From: Jannaschia marina
GTDB lineage: Bacteria; Pseudomonadota; Alphaproteobacteria; Rhodobacterales; Rhodobacteraceae
Assembly: GCF_013404595.1 (NCBI RefSeq)
Contig: NZ_JABVAX010000002.1
Location: 124,001-188,000 of the forward strand
Reading direction: 5' to 3'
Length of the DNA: 64,000 bases
Shown here: positions 1 to 8,712 of the stretch, piece after piece
Position numbering within the stretch: position 1 is the stretch's first letter
How the letters are laid out: each line of letters opens with the position of its first letter
The notes under the pieces: model-generated
Told to the model about the DNA's origin: nothing
The model's input: the letters and a program-made list of their open reading frames with translations, nothing else
Databases searched by the model: none
Translations under genes and position numbers: made by a program

Positions 1-1
1 G

Positions 2-379
2 ACCGCGGTGCTGGGCTTCGGCGTGTTCTTCGCCGTCACGATCCTCGGGTTCGTCAAGAACGGCGCGTCCTTCCTGGGGCTCTTCTGGGTGTCCTCCGCG
101 CCGCTCGTCCTGCGCCCGATCCTCGCCGTGATCGAGGTCATCTCCTACTTCGTGCGCCCCGTCAGCCACTCCATCCGTCTCGCCGGCAACATCATGGCCG
201 GCCACGCGGTGCTCAAGGTCTTCGCGGGCTTCGCCGCCGTGACCGCCGTGGCACCCGTCGCGGTGCTGGGCGTGGTCGCCATCTACGGGCTCGAAGTTCT
301 GGTGTCGGCCATCCAGGCCTATGTCTTCACCATCCTCACCTGCGTCTACCTCAAGGACGCGCTGCATCCGTCGCACTGA
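2..379 (+). CDS. atpB: F0F1 ATP synthase subunit a, C-terminal part (5' end outside window)
   Basis: Membrane subunit a of the F0 sector, which forms the two proton half-channels against the c-ring. Only the last 125 or so codons are present; the reading frame is already open at base 2. The visible part holds the strongly conserved segment [12 protein letters not shown], whose Arg is the essential stator arginine facing the c-ring carboxylate, followed by hydrophobic helices typical of the a-subunit C terminus. It is the first of four F0 genes in the order a-c-b'-b. The identity is certain from this motif and context; the start cannot be seen. Confidence 0.96.
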   Translation, partial: TAVLGFGVFFAVTILGFVKNGASFLGLFWVSSAPLVLRPILAVIEVISYFVRPVSHSIRLAGNIMAGHAVLKVFAGFAAVTAVAPVAVLGVVAIYGLEVLVSAIQAYVFTILTCVYLKDALHPSH

Positions 380-427
380 CGGACAGCAGACACCTTTCGC
401 CAAGCTTCCATCGTAAGGAGAAAACAC

Positions 428-667
428 ATGGAACTCGAAGCCGCTTCCGCCCTGGGTCAATTCGCCGGTGCGGGCCTCGCCGCCATCGGTTCGGGCATGG
501 CCGCCATCGGCGTGGGCAACGTCGCCGGTAACTTCCTGGCCGGTGCCCTGCGCAACCCCTCGGCCGCCAACGCGCAGACCGCGACCCTCTTCATCGGCAT
601 CGCCTTCGCCGAGGCCCTGGGCATCTTCGCCTTCCTCGTCGCGCTCCTGCTGATGTTCGCCGTCTAA
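428..667 (+). CDS. atpE: F0F1 ATP synthase subunit c
   Basis: A 79-aa proteolipid with two transmembrane helices joined by a polar loop (ALRNPSA, around residues 39-45), the hairpin that assembles into the proton-driven c-ring. The second helix carries the FAEALG motif, whose Glu is the proton-binding carboxylate. The N-terminal helix is Gly/Ala rich ([17 protein letters not shown]), as in the family. A strong ribosome binding site, AAGGAG, lies about seven bases before the ATG. That fits the need for many copies of c per complex. The gene lies 48 bp after atpB in the same operon. Confidence 0.97.
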   Translation: MELEAASALGQFAGAGLAAIGSGMAAIGVGNVAGNFLAGALRNPSAANAQTATLFIGIAFAEALGIFAFLVALLLMFAV

Positions 668-749
668 GACAGCGACACCATCCTTACGACTGGCGGGTGG
701 GCGTCACGCCCCCCGCCGGGAACGCAATCCGACCTGACGGGACCCGACA

Positions 750-1301
750 ATGGCCGAACCGATCGAACAAGAACTTGCAGGCGAATGCGTCAACAGCATC
801 GGCAACGCCATCGGCATGCCGCAGCTCTGCGATGCGTGGTTCGGCAATCAGATCTTCTGGCTGATCGTCACCCTCGTCGTCATCTACCTCGTCCTGACCA
901 AGATCGCCCTGCCGCGCATCAGTGCCGTACTGGCGGAACGGTCGGGGACCATTTCCAACGACCTCGCCGCGGCCGAGGACCTCAAGCGCCAGGCCGTCGA
1001 GGCCGAAGCGGCCTACGAAAAGGCCCTCGCCGACGCCCGGTCCGAAGCGCAGCGCATCTCCGAGGAGGCGCGCGCGTCGATCAAGTCCGATCTCGATGCG
1101 GCGATCGCCCGGGCGGACGAGAAGATCGCCGCCAAGTCCGCCGAGAGCGAGAAGCAGATCGCCGAGATCCGCGCCGGGGCCATGACCTCGGTCGCAGAGG
1201 TCGCCCGGGACGTTGCGGGCGAGATCGTCAAGGCGCTCGGCGGCAAGGCCGATGCCAGCGCCGTCAACGCCGCCGTCGATGCCCGCGTGAAGGGGAACTG
1301 A
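750..1301 (+). CDS. atpF': F0F1 ATP synthase subunit b' (peripheral stalk)
   Basis: 183 aa. After a roughly 30-residue polar N terminus there is one membrane helix ([16 protein letters not shown]), followed by a long Ala/Glu/Lys-rich amphipathic helix (about residues 60-170) that forms the peripheral stalk with subunit b. Phototrophic and alphaproteobacterial ATP synthases use a b/b' heterodimer. This gene precedes the second b-type gene and has the longer N-terminal region, so it is read as b' (also called atpG or atpX). It lies three bases upstream of atpF and is certainly co-transcribed with it. Confidence 0.93.
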   Translation: MAEPIEQELAGECVNSIGNAIGMPQLCDAWFGNQIFWLIVTLVVIYLVLTKIALPRISAVLAERSGTISNDLAAAEDLKRQAVEAEAAYEKALADARSEAQRISEEARASIKSDLDAAIARADEKIAAKSAESEKQIAEIRAGAMTSVAEVARDVAGEIVKALGGKADASAVNAAVDARVKGN

Positions 1302-1304
1302 ACC

Positions 1305-1859
1305 ATGCGTATTCTCCTGCCGCTCGCCGCGCTGACCGCGACCCCGGCTTTCGCCGCCTCCGGTCCGTTCTTCAGCCTCTCCAACACCGACTTCGTCGTC
1401 ACGCTGGGCTTCCTCGTCTTTCTGGGCATCCTGCTCTACTTCAAGGTGCCCGCGCTCCTGATGGGGCAGCTCGATGCGCGCGCCGAGGGGATCCAGAAGG
1501 ACCTCGACGAGGCCAAGGCCCTGCGTGAGGAAGCCCAGGCCCTCCTCGCCTCCTACGAGCGCAAGACCAAGGAAGCGCAGGCCCAGGCCGAAGAGATCGT
1601 CGCCGCCGCCAAGGCCGAAGCCTCCGCCGCCGCCGAACAGGCCAAGGCCGATCTCGAAGCGTCCGTCGCACGCCGGCTCTCCGCCGCCGAGGACCAGATC
1701 GAGAGCGCGCAGGCCGCCGCCGTCAAGGAGGTGCGCGACACCGCCATCTCGGTCGCCGTCGCCGCCGCGGGCGAGGTCGTCGCCAAACAGATGACCGCGA
1801 CCGAAGCCAACAGGATGATCGACCAGTCGATCGACGACGTGGCCGCCAAGCTGCACTGA
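1305..1859 (+). CDS. atpF: F0F1 ATP synthase subunit b (peripheral stalk)
   Basis: 184 aa and the last gene of the F0 operon. An N-terminal hydrophobic stretch that looks like a signal peptide ([16 protein letters not shown]) precedes the membrane helix [23 protein letters not shown] continuous Ala/Glu/Lys coiled-coil-like helix then runs from about residue 60 to 160. It pairs with b' to hold the F1 head against rotation. It starts three bases after the b' stop and is followed 22 bp later by a factor-independent terminator. The family is certain; which of the two genes is b and which b' is assigned by order and N-terminal shape. Confidence 0.93.
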   Translation: MRILLPLAALTATPAFAASGPFFSLSNTDFVVTLGFLVFLGILLYFKVPALLMGQLDARAEGIQKDLDEAKALREEAQALLASYERKTKEAQAQAEEIVAAAKAEASAAAEQAKADLEASVARRLSAAEDQIESAQAAAVKEVRDTAISVAVAAAGEVVAKQMTATEANRMIDQSIDDVAAKLH

Positions 1860-1881
1860 TCGCCGGCAACCCGATCCGAAG

Positions 1882-1906
1882 GGGCGTGCCTTGGGCGCGC
1901 CCTTTT
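1882..1906 (+). terminator. Rho-independent terminator of the atp F0 operon
   Basis: An 8-bp stem GGGCGTGC / GCGCGCCC (one G-T pair) with a 5-base loop is followed directly by TTTT. It begins 22 bp after the atpF stop codon. The next gene (hrpB) ends convergently about 60 bp further on. Confidence 0.8.
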
Positions 1907-1965
1907 CCGTTGCAGGTCAACCTGCTTCTCCGCTTCCCCAATACTGCCGCCGGAGGCGTCGCCGC

Positions 1966-4311
1966 TCAACCGCCCCGCGTCTTCGCCCGTGTAGTGGGCG
2001 CGGCTGCGGTCGGATCCTCGGGCCAGGGATGACGCGGGTACTGCCCCCGCATGTCCTTGCGCACGTCGGCGTAGGAGCCGGTCCAGAACCCGGGCAGATC
2101 CTGCGTGATCGCAATGGGCCGCTGCGCCGGAGACAGAAGCTCCATCCGCAGGGGTATGGCCCCCACCGTGGGGTGCCGTGTCTCGCCGAAGACTTCCTGC
2201 AGCCGCAGCGAGACGGTCGGGATCTCCTGTCCGTAGTCGATCGCCACTTTTCGACCCAGCGGCGTCACGTAATGCGCCGGGGCGGTGGCATCGACCTTCC
2301 GCATCGTCTCCCAGCCGAGCCAGCCCGTCAGCGCATCGAAAGGGTCGAGCCGGCCGAGGCCATCCGCATCGCGCAGGCCCGTCGCGAAGGGGAGAAGCCA
2401 CTCGTCGAGCCGCTCTGTCAGAGTGCCGTCCGACACGTCGGCGAGACCCGACGCCGTGACCCGCGCGCGCAGAAGTCGCGCGCGCTTCGTCCAGCCGAGA
2501 CATCCGAGGCCCAGAGCGCGCACCCCGTCGAGCACCGCGGCCGCCATGGTCTCCTCGGGCGCATCCGCCCAGATACGGTCCTCCAGCGCGATCGCGCCCA
2601 GCCGCTCCTGTCGCCGGGCCTCGACGCGCCGATGCCGCACCGACCAGCGGCAGATATCCCACCATGCGATCCGGTCGCCGAGCGCGGCGCGCAAGTCCGC
2701 TTCGGTGATGGGAAGCGCCCGGCGCACGCGCGCCTCGGTCGGATCGCCGTCGAGGTCGCAGGCCACGATCAGCCGCGCCCCGGCCAGCGCGTCGCCCTTC
2801 TCCATCTTCGCGCCCTTGCCGCCCGACAGGAGCCAGCGCGGTGCCTCCCCGGCGCGGCGCAGGCCCACCCGGTCGGGGTAAGCGAGCGCGAGCTGCTGCG
2901 CGTCCGACATCTCCGGCCCGCCGGCCTCGTAGCGGCGCAGGCGCTTCGCCTCCGCCCGGGCCTCGGGCGAGGGGCGCCGCAGCACCTCCGACAGGTCGAC
3001 CGACCCGGGCGGCATCCGGCTCGACAACACCCCGGCCAACGCGGCCGATCCCGGCCCGCCCCGACGGACCATGTGCCCGAGACGCGGATGCAAAGGCAGC
3101 CGGGAGAGCGCGCGCCCATGCCCGGTGATGCGCCCGTCGTCCAGTGCCCCGAGCTCCGTCAGGAGCGCGCGCGCCTCGGCCAGGGCCCGCTCGGGCGGCG
3201 GTGTCAGGAAGGCTAGGTCGTCCGAGCCCCAGACCGCCAGTTCCAGCGCGAGCCCGGCAAGGTCCGCCGCCGCGATCTCCGGGTCGGGGAAGGCGCGCAT
3301 CGCGCCTTCCGCCCCGCGTGTCCAGTTGGCGAAGGCCACGCCCTCGGCCACCCGACCCGCGCGACCGGCCCTCTGCGTGGCCTCGGCCTTCGTTACCCGC
3401 TCCGTCACCAGCCGCGCCATGCCCGAGCCGGGGTCGAACCGTGCGCGCCGCGCCCGGCCCCCGTCGACCACCGCGCGCACGCCCTCGATGGTGAGCGAGG
3501 TCTCCGCGATCGAGGTCGCCAGCACGACCTTGCGCCGCGGCCCGGGCCGGATCGCCGCCTGCTGCTCCGCGAAGGGCAGCGCGCCGTAGAGCGGCCGGAC
3601 GTCGGCCGCGATGCCGTCGAGCAGCGCCGCGCACCGCCGGATCTCGCCCTCCCCCGGCAGGAATGCGAGCACGTCGCCGTCCACCGCCTCCAGCGCCTCG
3701 ACCATGAGCGCTGCCACCTGTGCCTCGAACCGCTGGCCGTCGGGCGGCGGGCGATCGCGCCAGCGGCGCTCCACCGGGAAGGACCGGCCCTCGGAGGTGA
3801 CCACCGGCGCGCCCAGCATCTCGGCCACCGGCCCGGCGTCGAGCGTGGCCGACATCACGACGAGGCCAAGGTCCGGGCGCAGCGCCTGTCGCGCCTCCCA
3901 CGTGAGGGCAAGGCCCAGATCGGCGTTGAGCGAGCGTTCGTGGAACTCGTCGAAGATCACCGCGCCCACGCCCGGCAACTCGGGGTTATCCTGCACCATC
4001 CGTGTCAGGATGCCCTCGGTCACGACCTCAATGCGCGTGGCTTTCGACACCTCCGACGCGCCGCGCATCCGGTATCCCACCGTCTCGCCCACCCGCTCGC
4101 CCAGCGTCTCCGCCATGCGCGCCGCCGCCGCTCGCGTGGCCAGCCGGCGCGGCTCCAGAAGGATGATCCGCCCCTCCACCACGGGCAGGAGCGCCAGCGG
4201 CACGCGCGTCGTCTTGCCTGCGCCGGGTGGGGCCTGCAGCACGCAGAGGCCATGCTCGCGCACCGCCGTCAGAACCTCGGGCAGGGCGTCGTCGATCGGC
4301 AACGGGGTCAT
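1966..4311 (-). CDS. hrpB: ATP-dependent RNA helicase HrpB (DEAH box)
   Basis: 781 aa superfamily 2 helicase. Walker A GAGKTT lies at residues 30-35 and the Walker B/DEAH-type box DEFH at 121-124; motif III SAT and motif VI QRAGRAGR are visible further on, followed by the HA2-like region and the HrpB C-terminal domain. HrpB helicases are widespread in proteobacteria, and their role outside a few species is poorly defined. The open frame runs upstream to 5046, but the start is set at the ATG at 4311: it gives the usual N terminus, and it overlaps the stop of the upstream DUF3108 gene by four bases (ATGA). That overlap implies translational coupling in a two-gene operon. Confidence 0.92.
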   Translation of the reverse strand: MTPLPIDDALPEVLTAVREHGLCVLQAPPGAGKTTRVPLALLPVVEGRIILLEPRRLATRAAAARMAETLGERVGETVGYRMRGASEVSKATRIEVVTEGILTRMVQDNPELPGVGAVIFDEFHERSLNADLGLALTWEARQALRPDLGLVVMSATLDAGPVAEMLGAPVVTSEGRSFPVERRWRDRPPPDGQRFEAQVAALMVEALEAVDGDVLAFLPGEGEIRRCAALLDGIAADVRPLYGALPFAEQQAAIRPGPRRKVVLATSIAETSLTIEGVRAVVDGGRARRARFDPGSGMARLVTERVTKAEATQRAGRAGRVAEGVAFANWTRGAEGAMRAFPDPEIAAADLAGLALELAVWGSDDLAFLTPPPERALAEARALLTELGALDDGRITGHGRALSRLPLHPRLGHMVRRGGPGSAALAGVLSSRMPPGSVDLSEVLRRPSPEARAEAKRLRRYEAGGPEMSDAQQLALAYPDRVGLRRAGEAPRWLLSGGKGAKMEKGDALAGARLIVACDLDGDPTEARVRRALPITEADLRAALGDRIAWWDICRWSVRHRRVEARRQERLGAIALEDRIWADAPEETMAAAVLDGVRALGLGCLGWTKRARLLRARVTASGLADVSDGTLTERLDEWLLPFATGLRDADGLGRLDPFDALTGWLGWETMRKVDATAPAHYVTPLGRKVAIDYGQEIPTVSLRLQEVFGETRHPTVGAIPLRMELLSPAQRPIAITQDLPGFWTGSYADVRKDMRGQYPRHPWPEDPTAAAPTTRAKTRGG

Positions 4312-5018
4312 CGCCGGCGCAGCACCGCATCGCCGAGGCGCGAGGTCGCGCGGATCTCCGTGACCTGAACGCGGCCCCCGCCTGCGGGGGTATATGTCAC
4401 CGTCATCGGCACGCGTGGCCGCTTGCGCATCTCCTCGGGGGAGTAGCCGCGCAGCCTCTGGTACTCGCCCGCACAGCGGATCGTGCCGTCGTCCGCCGCC
4501 TGCGGCGCGCCCAGCGTCAGGCGCGAGACGTGACGGCCGTCGAAGAGATCGCGGCGCTGGCTGCAGGCCCCGGTGGGCTCCGTCGGGCGCACGAGGAGAT
4601 AGAGCGCCGAGAGCGTGTCGATGACGCCCGACTGCGCGGTGGGCTCGATGTCCCAGGGTTCGGGCTCGCGGGGCGGATCGAAGCGCACGTCGGTCGGTTG
4701 CCCGCCGCGAAAGCGCATCGTCGCCCCGGTCAGTTCGCCTTCGTCGATCTCCCGCTCCTCGTAGGAGGTGGCGGCATGGGTGCCGCCACTCACGACGCCG
4801 CGGGCCGTCCCGTCGTACTGATAGTTCAAGAGCGATCCCATCACGCCGGTCGGCCGCCCTTGCGCGACGACGACATAGGTGCCGCCGCTCTCCTCCGCGC
4901 GGATCGCGATCTGCCCGCCGGTGACGCCCGCGAAGGAGACGTCGAAGCGGGCATCCAGCGTGGTTTCGGCCCGCGCAGGCACGGCAAGGAGTACGGTCAG
5001 GATCAGCAGGCGCAGCAT
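4308..5018 (-). CDS. DUF3108 domain-containing exported protein
   Basis: 236 aa. The N terminus (MLRLLILTVLLAVPARA) is a signal peptide with a likely cut after ARA, so the protein is exported to the periplasm or outer membrane. The mature part matches my recollection of the DUF3108 family, a beta-rich domain of unknown function: FDVSFAGVTGGQIAI near the start and DTLSALYLLVR in the middle. It overlaps hrpB by four bases and appears to lead that operon. No catalytic residues are evident. The start was chosen at the ATG that opens the signal peptide; the frame is open further upstream, but that extension overlaps the divergent HIT gene. Confidence 0.8.
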   Translation of the reverse strand: MLRLLILTVLLAVPARAETTLDARFDVSFAGVTGGQIAIRAEESGGTYVVVAQGRPTGVMGSLLNYQYDGTARGVVSGGTHAATSYEEREIDEGELTGATMRFRGGQPTDVRFDPPREPEPWDIEPTAQSGVIDTLSALYLLVRPTEPTGACSQRRDLFDGRHVSRLTLGAPQAADDGTIRCAGEYQRLRGYSPEEMRKRPRVPMTVTYTPAGGGRVQVTEIRATSRLGDAVLRRR

Positions 5019-5111
5019 CGGTCGGGTCTCCTTGGCCGTTTTCCACCTAGCGCAGGCGCGGCCGCGCGTCACGCCTTGCCCGACCCGCCGGGCGAGGTCA
5101 CGCTCGCCTCC

Positions 5112-5552
5112 ATGACACGCGCCTGCATCTTCTGCGCCATCGCCGCCGGCGAGGCACCCGCGAGTTTCATCCACACCGATCGGACCTGCATGGCCTTTCT
5201 CACCCTGCGCCCGACCCGTCCCGGCGAATTCACGGTGGTGCCCCGCGCCCATGTCGACCATTTCACCGACCTCGATGACGCCACGGCCGCGCATCTGATG
5301 GTCACCGCCCAAAGGCTGGCCCGCGCCGCGCGCGTTGTTTTGAACCCCCTGCGCATGGGGTATGTCGTTCATGGCTTCGGCGTGGCTCATGCGCATCTGA
5401 ACGTCGTGCCGCAACATGCCCCGACCGACATCGTCTCGGCCCGTCACGTCGACGCGCCGGGCGGCTTCCGCATCACGCAGGATCTGTTGCCCGATCCCAG
5501 CCGGGCCGACCTCGATGCGATGGCCGCCCGTCTGCGCGACGCCTTGCATTGA
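5112..5552 (+). CDS. HIT-family protein with altered histidine triad
   Basis: 146 aa. HIT proteins are nucleotidyl hydrolases or transferases acting on nucleoside phosphoramidates and dinucleoside polyphosphates. The N terminus has CIFC (half of the zinc site seen in several HIT branches) and the segment LRPTRPGEFTVVPRAHVDHF typical of the fold. The active site reads VAHAHLNVVPQH, so of the His-x-His-x-His triad the third position is Asn, while the central catalytic His is kept. The gene is divergent from the DUF3108/hrpB operon and lies 26 bp upstream of meaB. A second, canonical HIT protein is at 36.0 kb. Substrate unknown. Confidence 0.85.
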   Translation: MTRACIFCAIAAGEAPASFIHTDRTCMAFLTLRPTRPGEFTVVPRAHVDHFTDLDDATAAHLMVTAQRLARAARVVLNPLRMGYVVHGFGVAHAHLNVVPQHAPTDIVSARHVDAPGGFRITQDLLPDPSRADLDAMAARLRDALH

Positions 5553-5578
5553 GGCGCGCCGCCGGGCATCCCCGACCC

Positions 5579-6559
5579 ATGGACACGCGCGACCCGCTGC
5601 ACGACCCGCTTCTCGCCGGCGACCGCCGGGCGCTGGCCCGTGCGATCACCCTGGTCGAGAGCACGCGCGCCGATCATCGCGAGCGGGCCGCCGCCCTCCT
5701 CGACGGGCTGCGCGGGGCCGGCGGCGAGGCGCTGCGCATCGGGCTCTCGGGCACGCCGGGCGTGGGGAAATCGACCTTCATCGAGGCCTTCGGCCTGATG
5801 CTGACGGGGCAGGGCAAGCGTGTCGCGGTCCTCGCCGTGGACCCGTCGAGCGCGCGCACCGGCGGCTCGATCCTCGGCGACAAGACGCGCATGGAGCAGC
5901 TGAGCCGGGAGCCGCGCGCCTTCATCCGCCCCTCTCCCTCGGCCAGTCACCTGGGCGGCGTCGCCCGCCGCACGCGCGAGGCCGTCGCGCTCTGCGAGGC
6001 CGCGGGGTTCGACGTCGTCCTGATTGAGACGGTCGGCGTCGGGCAGTCGGAGACGCTGGTCGCGCAGATCTCGGATCTCTTCGTCCTCCTGCTCGCGCCC
6101 GCCGGCGGGGACGAGTTGCAGGGCGTGAAACGCGGGATCATGGAGATCGCCGACCTCATCCTCGTCAACAAGGCCGACGGCGACCTCAGGGCGACGGCCA
6201 CGCGCACCGTGGCGGACTACGCCGGGGCGCTGCGCCTCCTTCGCAAGCGCCCGACCGACCCCGAGGGCTTCCCCAAGGCCCTCCCGGTGTCGGCGCTCGA
6301 ATCGGCGGGCCTCGCACGCGCCTGGGACGAGATGCGGAGCCTCGCCGACTGGCGACGGGCGGAGGGCCACTGGGACGCGACACGCGCCGGACAGGCCGCC
6401 CATTGGTTCGAGGAGGAGGTGCGCGCGGGCCTTCTTGCAAGGCTCGATACGCCAGAGGCCCGCGCCCGCATGGCCGATCTGGCGCGCGAGGTCGCCACCG
6501 GTACCCGCGCCGCGCGGGCCGCCGCCACGGATATGTTGCAAATGCTGCGCGGCGCTTGA
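5579..6559 (+). CDS. meaB: Methylmalonyl-CoA mutase-associated GTPase MeaB
   Basis: 326 aa G3E-family P-loop GTPase (ArgK/MeaB). It protects and reactivates adenosylcobalamin-dependent methylmalonyl-CoA mutase and gates cofactor loading. Visible motifs: Walker [10 protein letters not shown] at residues 58-66, the switch segment [27 protein letters not shown] (Walker B region) and the guanine motif NKAD. No mutase gene is adjacent, which is common. The need for adenosylcobalamin links it logically to the cobalamin operon at 37.5-44.1 kb. The start ATG at 5579 is 26 bp after the HIT gene; a 10-codon upstream extension exists but overlaps HIT. Confidence 0.93.
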   Translation: MDTRDPLHDPLLAGDRRALARAITLVESTRADHRERAAALLDGLRGAGGEALRIGLSGTPGVGKSTFIEAFGLMLTGQGKRVAVLAVDPSSARTGGSILGDKTRMEQLSREPRAFIRPSPSASHLGGVARRTREAVALCEAAGFDVVLIETVGVGQSETLVAQISDLFVLLLAPAGGDELQGVKRGIMEIADLILVNKADGDLRATATRTVADYAGALRLLRKRPTDPEGFPKALPVSALESAGLARAWDEMRSLADWRRAEGHWDATRAGQAAHWFEEEVRAGLLARLDTPEARARMADLAREVATGTRAARAAATDMLQMLRGA

Positions 6560-6584
6560 CCTCCGCCGCCGACCCGCCTATCAC
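6556..6584 (+). promoter_or_regulatory. Probable sigma-70 promoter of rpmB
   Basis: TTGACC and TATCAC are separated by exactly 17 bp. The -35 element overlaps the meaB stop codon, and the -10 lies about 67 bp before the rpmB start. Confidence 0.6.
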
Positions 6585-6650
6585 GCCGCGACCGCGGGGC
6601 CGTTTTCGGCCCTGCACCTGTTTTATAACCCTTCAACCAGAGGTCCCGCC

Positions 6651-6953
6651 ATGTCGCGCGTCTGCGAACTCACCGGAAAAGGCCCGATGACGGGCAACAA
6701 CGTCAGCCACGCGAACAACAAGACGCGTCGCCGCTTCCTGCCCAACCTGAACGACACGACCCTGCAGTCCGAGGCCCTCGGCCGCAGCTTCAAGTTGCGC
6801 ATCTCCGCCGCCGCGCTGCGCACCGTCGATCATCGTGGCGGGCTCGACGCCTTCCTCGCCAAGGAGAAGGACGCGAACCTCTCGCCCCGCGCGCTCAAGA
6901 TCAAGCGCGACATCGAGAAGTCGTCGGACACGGCGGCCGCGCTGGAGGCCTGA
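6651..6953 (+). CDS. rpmB: 50S ribosomal protein L28
   Basis: 100 aa. The N terminus [20 protein letters not shown] and the following [11 protein letters not shown] are signature segments of bL28, a small basic protein of the large subunit. The start is the only ATG giving this conserved N terminus. It is a monocistronic unit, with its own promoter upstream (6556-6584) and a strong terminator 31 bp after the stop. The length is normal for alphaproteobacteria, which carry a C-terminal extension compared with E. coli. Confidence 0.97.
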   Translation: MSRVCELTGKGPMTGNNVSHANNKTRRRFLPNLNDTTLQSEALGRSFKLRISAAALRTVDHRGGLDAFLAKEKDANLSPRALKIKRDIEKSSDTAAALEA

Positions 6954-6984
6954 TCGTTTCGCCACGCGAAACCCGAACGGAAAT

Positions 6985-7008
6985 GGCCCCTTCTGCGGGG
7001 CCTTTTTT
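6985..7008 (+). terminator. Rho-independent terminator of rpmB
   Basis: A perfect 6-bp stem GGCCCC / GGGGCC with loop TTCTGC is followed by six T residues, 31 bp after the rpmB stop. Confidence 0.9.
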
Positions 7009-7080
7009 GTGCCGGCTCGCCTTGTGCTTCCGGTCGCCCGCCTGACAAATTACGGCCACGCCCAAGGAGGGCCCGCGCCC

Positions 7081-7806
7081 ATGTCGACCCCCCGACCGCT
7101 TCGCCAGAAGACCATCGGCATCCTCGGCGGTGCCTCGAACGTGGCGACGGGGGAATACTACCGGTTCCTCAACGATGCGATGAACCGCCGGCTCGGCGGC
7201 TGGGATATCGCCGAGACGCTGATTTCTGGGATGAACTTCGGCAACATCGAAGCCTTCCTGCGCGCCGAGGATTGGGACGGCCTCACCACCTATATGGACG
7301 GCAAGGTCGCAGCTCTCGTCCACGGTGGGGCGGATGTTCTCCTCTGCGTGTCGAACACGCTGCATCGGCCGCTCGAGCGCATCGCCGCGGCTTACGACCT
7401 TCCGCTCATCCACATCGCGGACCCGACCGGCGCGGCGATCCGGGAGCGGGGCCTCACCCGCGTGGCGCTTTTCGGGACGCGCCCGGTGATGGAGCTCGAC
7501 TACCTCAAGACGCGCTACGCAGAGCGGTTCGGGCTCGAGATCGTCACCCCCAACGCGGCAGAGCGGGCGGAGATCGACCGGATCATCTTCGACGAACTGG
7601 TGAAATCCGACATCCGCGACGCCTCGCGGCAGACCTATCTCGACATCGCGCGGCGCCTCGTGCGCGAGGAGGGCGCACAGGGCCTGATCCTGGGCTGCAC
7701 CGAGATCTTCCTGCTCCTGCGCCCCCGGGATGCGCCGGACCTGCCGATGTTCAACACCGCCGCGCTCCATTGCGAGGCCGCGGTCGCCGCCGCTCTCGAC
7801 ATCTGA
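7081..7806 (+). CDS. Aspartate/glutamate racemase family protein (YgeA-like)
   Basis: 241 aa. The family uses two cysteines in a two-base racemization of amino acids without cofactor. The second site, LGCTE, is intact near residue 205. The first site, normally CNT, reads VSNTLH here, so the first cysteine is Ser. That pattern resembles the broad-specificity E. coli YgeA group, where Thr occupies the place, rather than classical aspartate racemase. The N terminus KTIGILGGASNVATGEYYRFLN is typical. The start at 7081 is preceded by AAGGAGG. The neighbour soxR is convergent with only 6 bp between the ends. Confidence 0.85.
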   Translation: MSTPRPLRQKTIGILGGASNVATGEYYRFLNDAMNRRLGGWDIAETLISGMNFGNIEAFLRAEDWDGLTTYMDGKVAALVHGGADVLLCVSNTLHRPLERIAAAYDLPLIHIADPTGAAIRERGLTRVALFGTRPVMELDYLKTRYAERFGLEIVTPNAAERAEIDRIIFDELVKSDIRDASRQTYLDIARRLVREEGAQGLILGCTEIFLLLRPRDAPDLPMFNTAALHCEAAVAAALDI

Positions 7807-7812
7807 TGCGGG

Positions 7813-8253
7813 CTACCCGCGCTCCACGCGCACGGCCCCCGGCCCTTCCGCCGCCGCGACGTCGTCGGGGTTGTGGAGCGGGCAGGTCTTCATGCTGAGG
7901 CAACCGCAGCCGATGCAGCCCGACAGACGGTCGCGCAGGCGGGTCATCACCTCGATCCGCTCCGTCAGCTCCGCGTGCAGGTCGGCGGCGACACTGTCCC
8001 ACTCCGCCGGCGTCGGCGCACGATCCGGTGGCACCTTCGACAGCGCGGCCCGAATGCGGCGCAGCGACAGGCCCAACCGCTGCGCGATGCGGATGAACGA
8101 CAACCGCCGCAACTCCGCGCGCGGAAAACGCCGCTGACCACCCCGGTTGCGCGGTGGCGCGATAAGGCCCTTGCCCTCGTAGAAGCGGATCTGGCTCACG
8201 CTCAACCCCGTGCGCGCCGCGACCTCGCCGATCGACAGTTCCTTCGGCAGCAT
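7813..8253 (-). CDS. soxR: Redox-sensitive transcriptional activator SoxR
   Basis: 146 aa MerR-family regulator. The helix-turn-helix covers about residues 5-40 (SIGEVAARTGLSVSQIRFYE), followed by the dimerization helix and the [2Fe-2S] cysteines at 113, 116, 118 and 124 (C-x2-C-x-C-x5-C), the SoxR hallmark. Outside enteric bacteria SoxR usually senses redox-active small molecules and switches on a few local genes rather than soxS. The ATG at 8253 is chosen over one nine codons upstream, because the upstream one would place coding sequence over the operator. The divergent VOC gene across the SoxR box is the obvious target. Confidence 0.94.
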   Translation of the reverse strand: MLPKELSIGEVAARTGLSVSQIRFYEGKGLIAPPRNRGGQRRFPRAELRRLSFIRIAQRLGLSLRRIRAALSKVPPDRAPTPAEWDSVAADLHAELTERIEVMTRLRDRLSGCIGCGCLSMKTCPLHNPDDVAAAEGPGAVRVERG

Positions 8254-8266
8254 GGTGAAATCCCCC

Positions 8267-8290
8267 TTGACCTCAACCATAGTTGAGGTC
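8267..8290 (+). promoter_or_regulatory. SoxR operator/promoter between soxR and the VOC gene
   Basis: CCTCAACCATAGTTGAGG at 8271-8288 is an 18-bp dyad closely matching the known SoxR box CCTCAA-N6-TTGAGG. TTGACC (8267-8272) overlaps its left arm as a -35. A 19-bp spacer, typical of MerR-family targets, leads to a weak -10 near 8292-8297, reading toward the VOC gene. Confidence 0.85.
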
Positions 8291-8327
8291 GCAGAACCAG
8301 GGTCGTCAACACGGAAAGGAAATCCAG

Positions 8328-8708
8328 ATGGCCCATCTCGAACACGCCAACATCACCGTCCGCGACGCCGACGCTTTCGCCGACACGCTTTGCACCCTCT
8401 TCGATTGGCGCGTCCGCTGGTCCGGCGCGGTTCTGGGCGGAGCCGGTCGCTCCGTTCATGTCGGCTCGGACGACAGCTATCTCGCCCTCTATACGCCCAA
8501 GGCGGGCGCGGGGCAGGGCGGGGACACCTATGTCACCCGGGGCGGTCTCAACCATGTCGGCATCGTCGTGGACGACCTCGACGCCGCCGAGGCCCGCGTC
8601 AGCGCCGCCGGCTTCGTCCCGGTGAACCACGCCGACTACGAGCCGGGGCGCCGCTTCTACTTCGACGGGCCCGAGGGCATCGAGATCGAGGTTGTCGCCT
8701 ACGCCTAG
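8328..8708 (+). CDS. VOC-family protein (glyoxalase/dioxygenase fold), predicted SoxR target
   Basis: 126 aa, two beta-alpha-beta-beta-beta modules of the vicinal-oxygen-chelate fold. Residues HANITV (first metal His), LNHVGIVVDD (second module, metal His) and GIEIEV (C-terminal Glu) look like retained metal ligands. Members include glyoxalase I, fosfomycin and bleomycin resistance proteins and extradiol dioxygenases; the substrate cannot be read here. The SoxR operator directly upstream suggests induction by redox-cycling compounds or superoxide, so a detoxifying or drug-binding role is plausible. The start is preceded by GGAAAGGAAA. Confidence 0.82.
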   Translation: MAHLEHANITVRDADAFADTLCTLFDWRVRWSGAVLGGAGRSVHVGSDDSYLALYTPKAGAGQGGDTYVTRGGLNHVGIVVDDLDAAEARVSAAGFVPVNHADYEPGRRFYFDGPEGIEIEVVAYA

Positions 8709-8712
8709 CGGG

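Noticed and set aside
684-1856. A 390-codon minus-strand ORF opposite the atp genes
   Set aside because: Antisense shadow of atpF' and atpF with Gly/Leu/Asp periodicity; no homology-like features.
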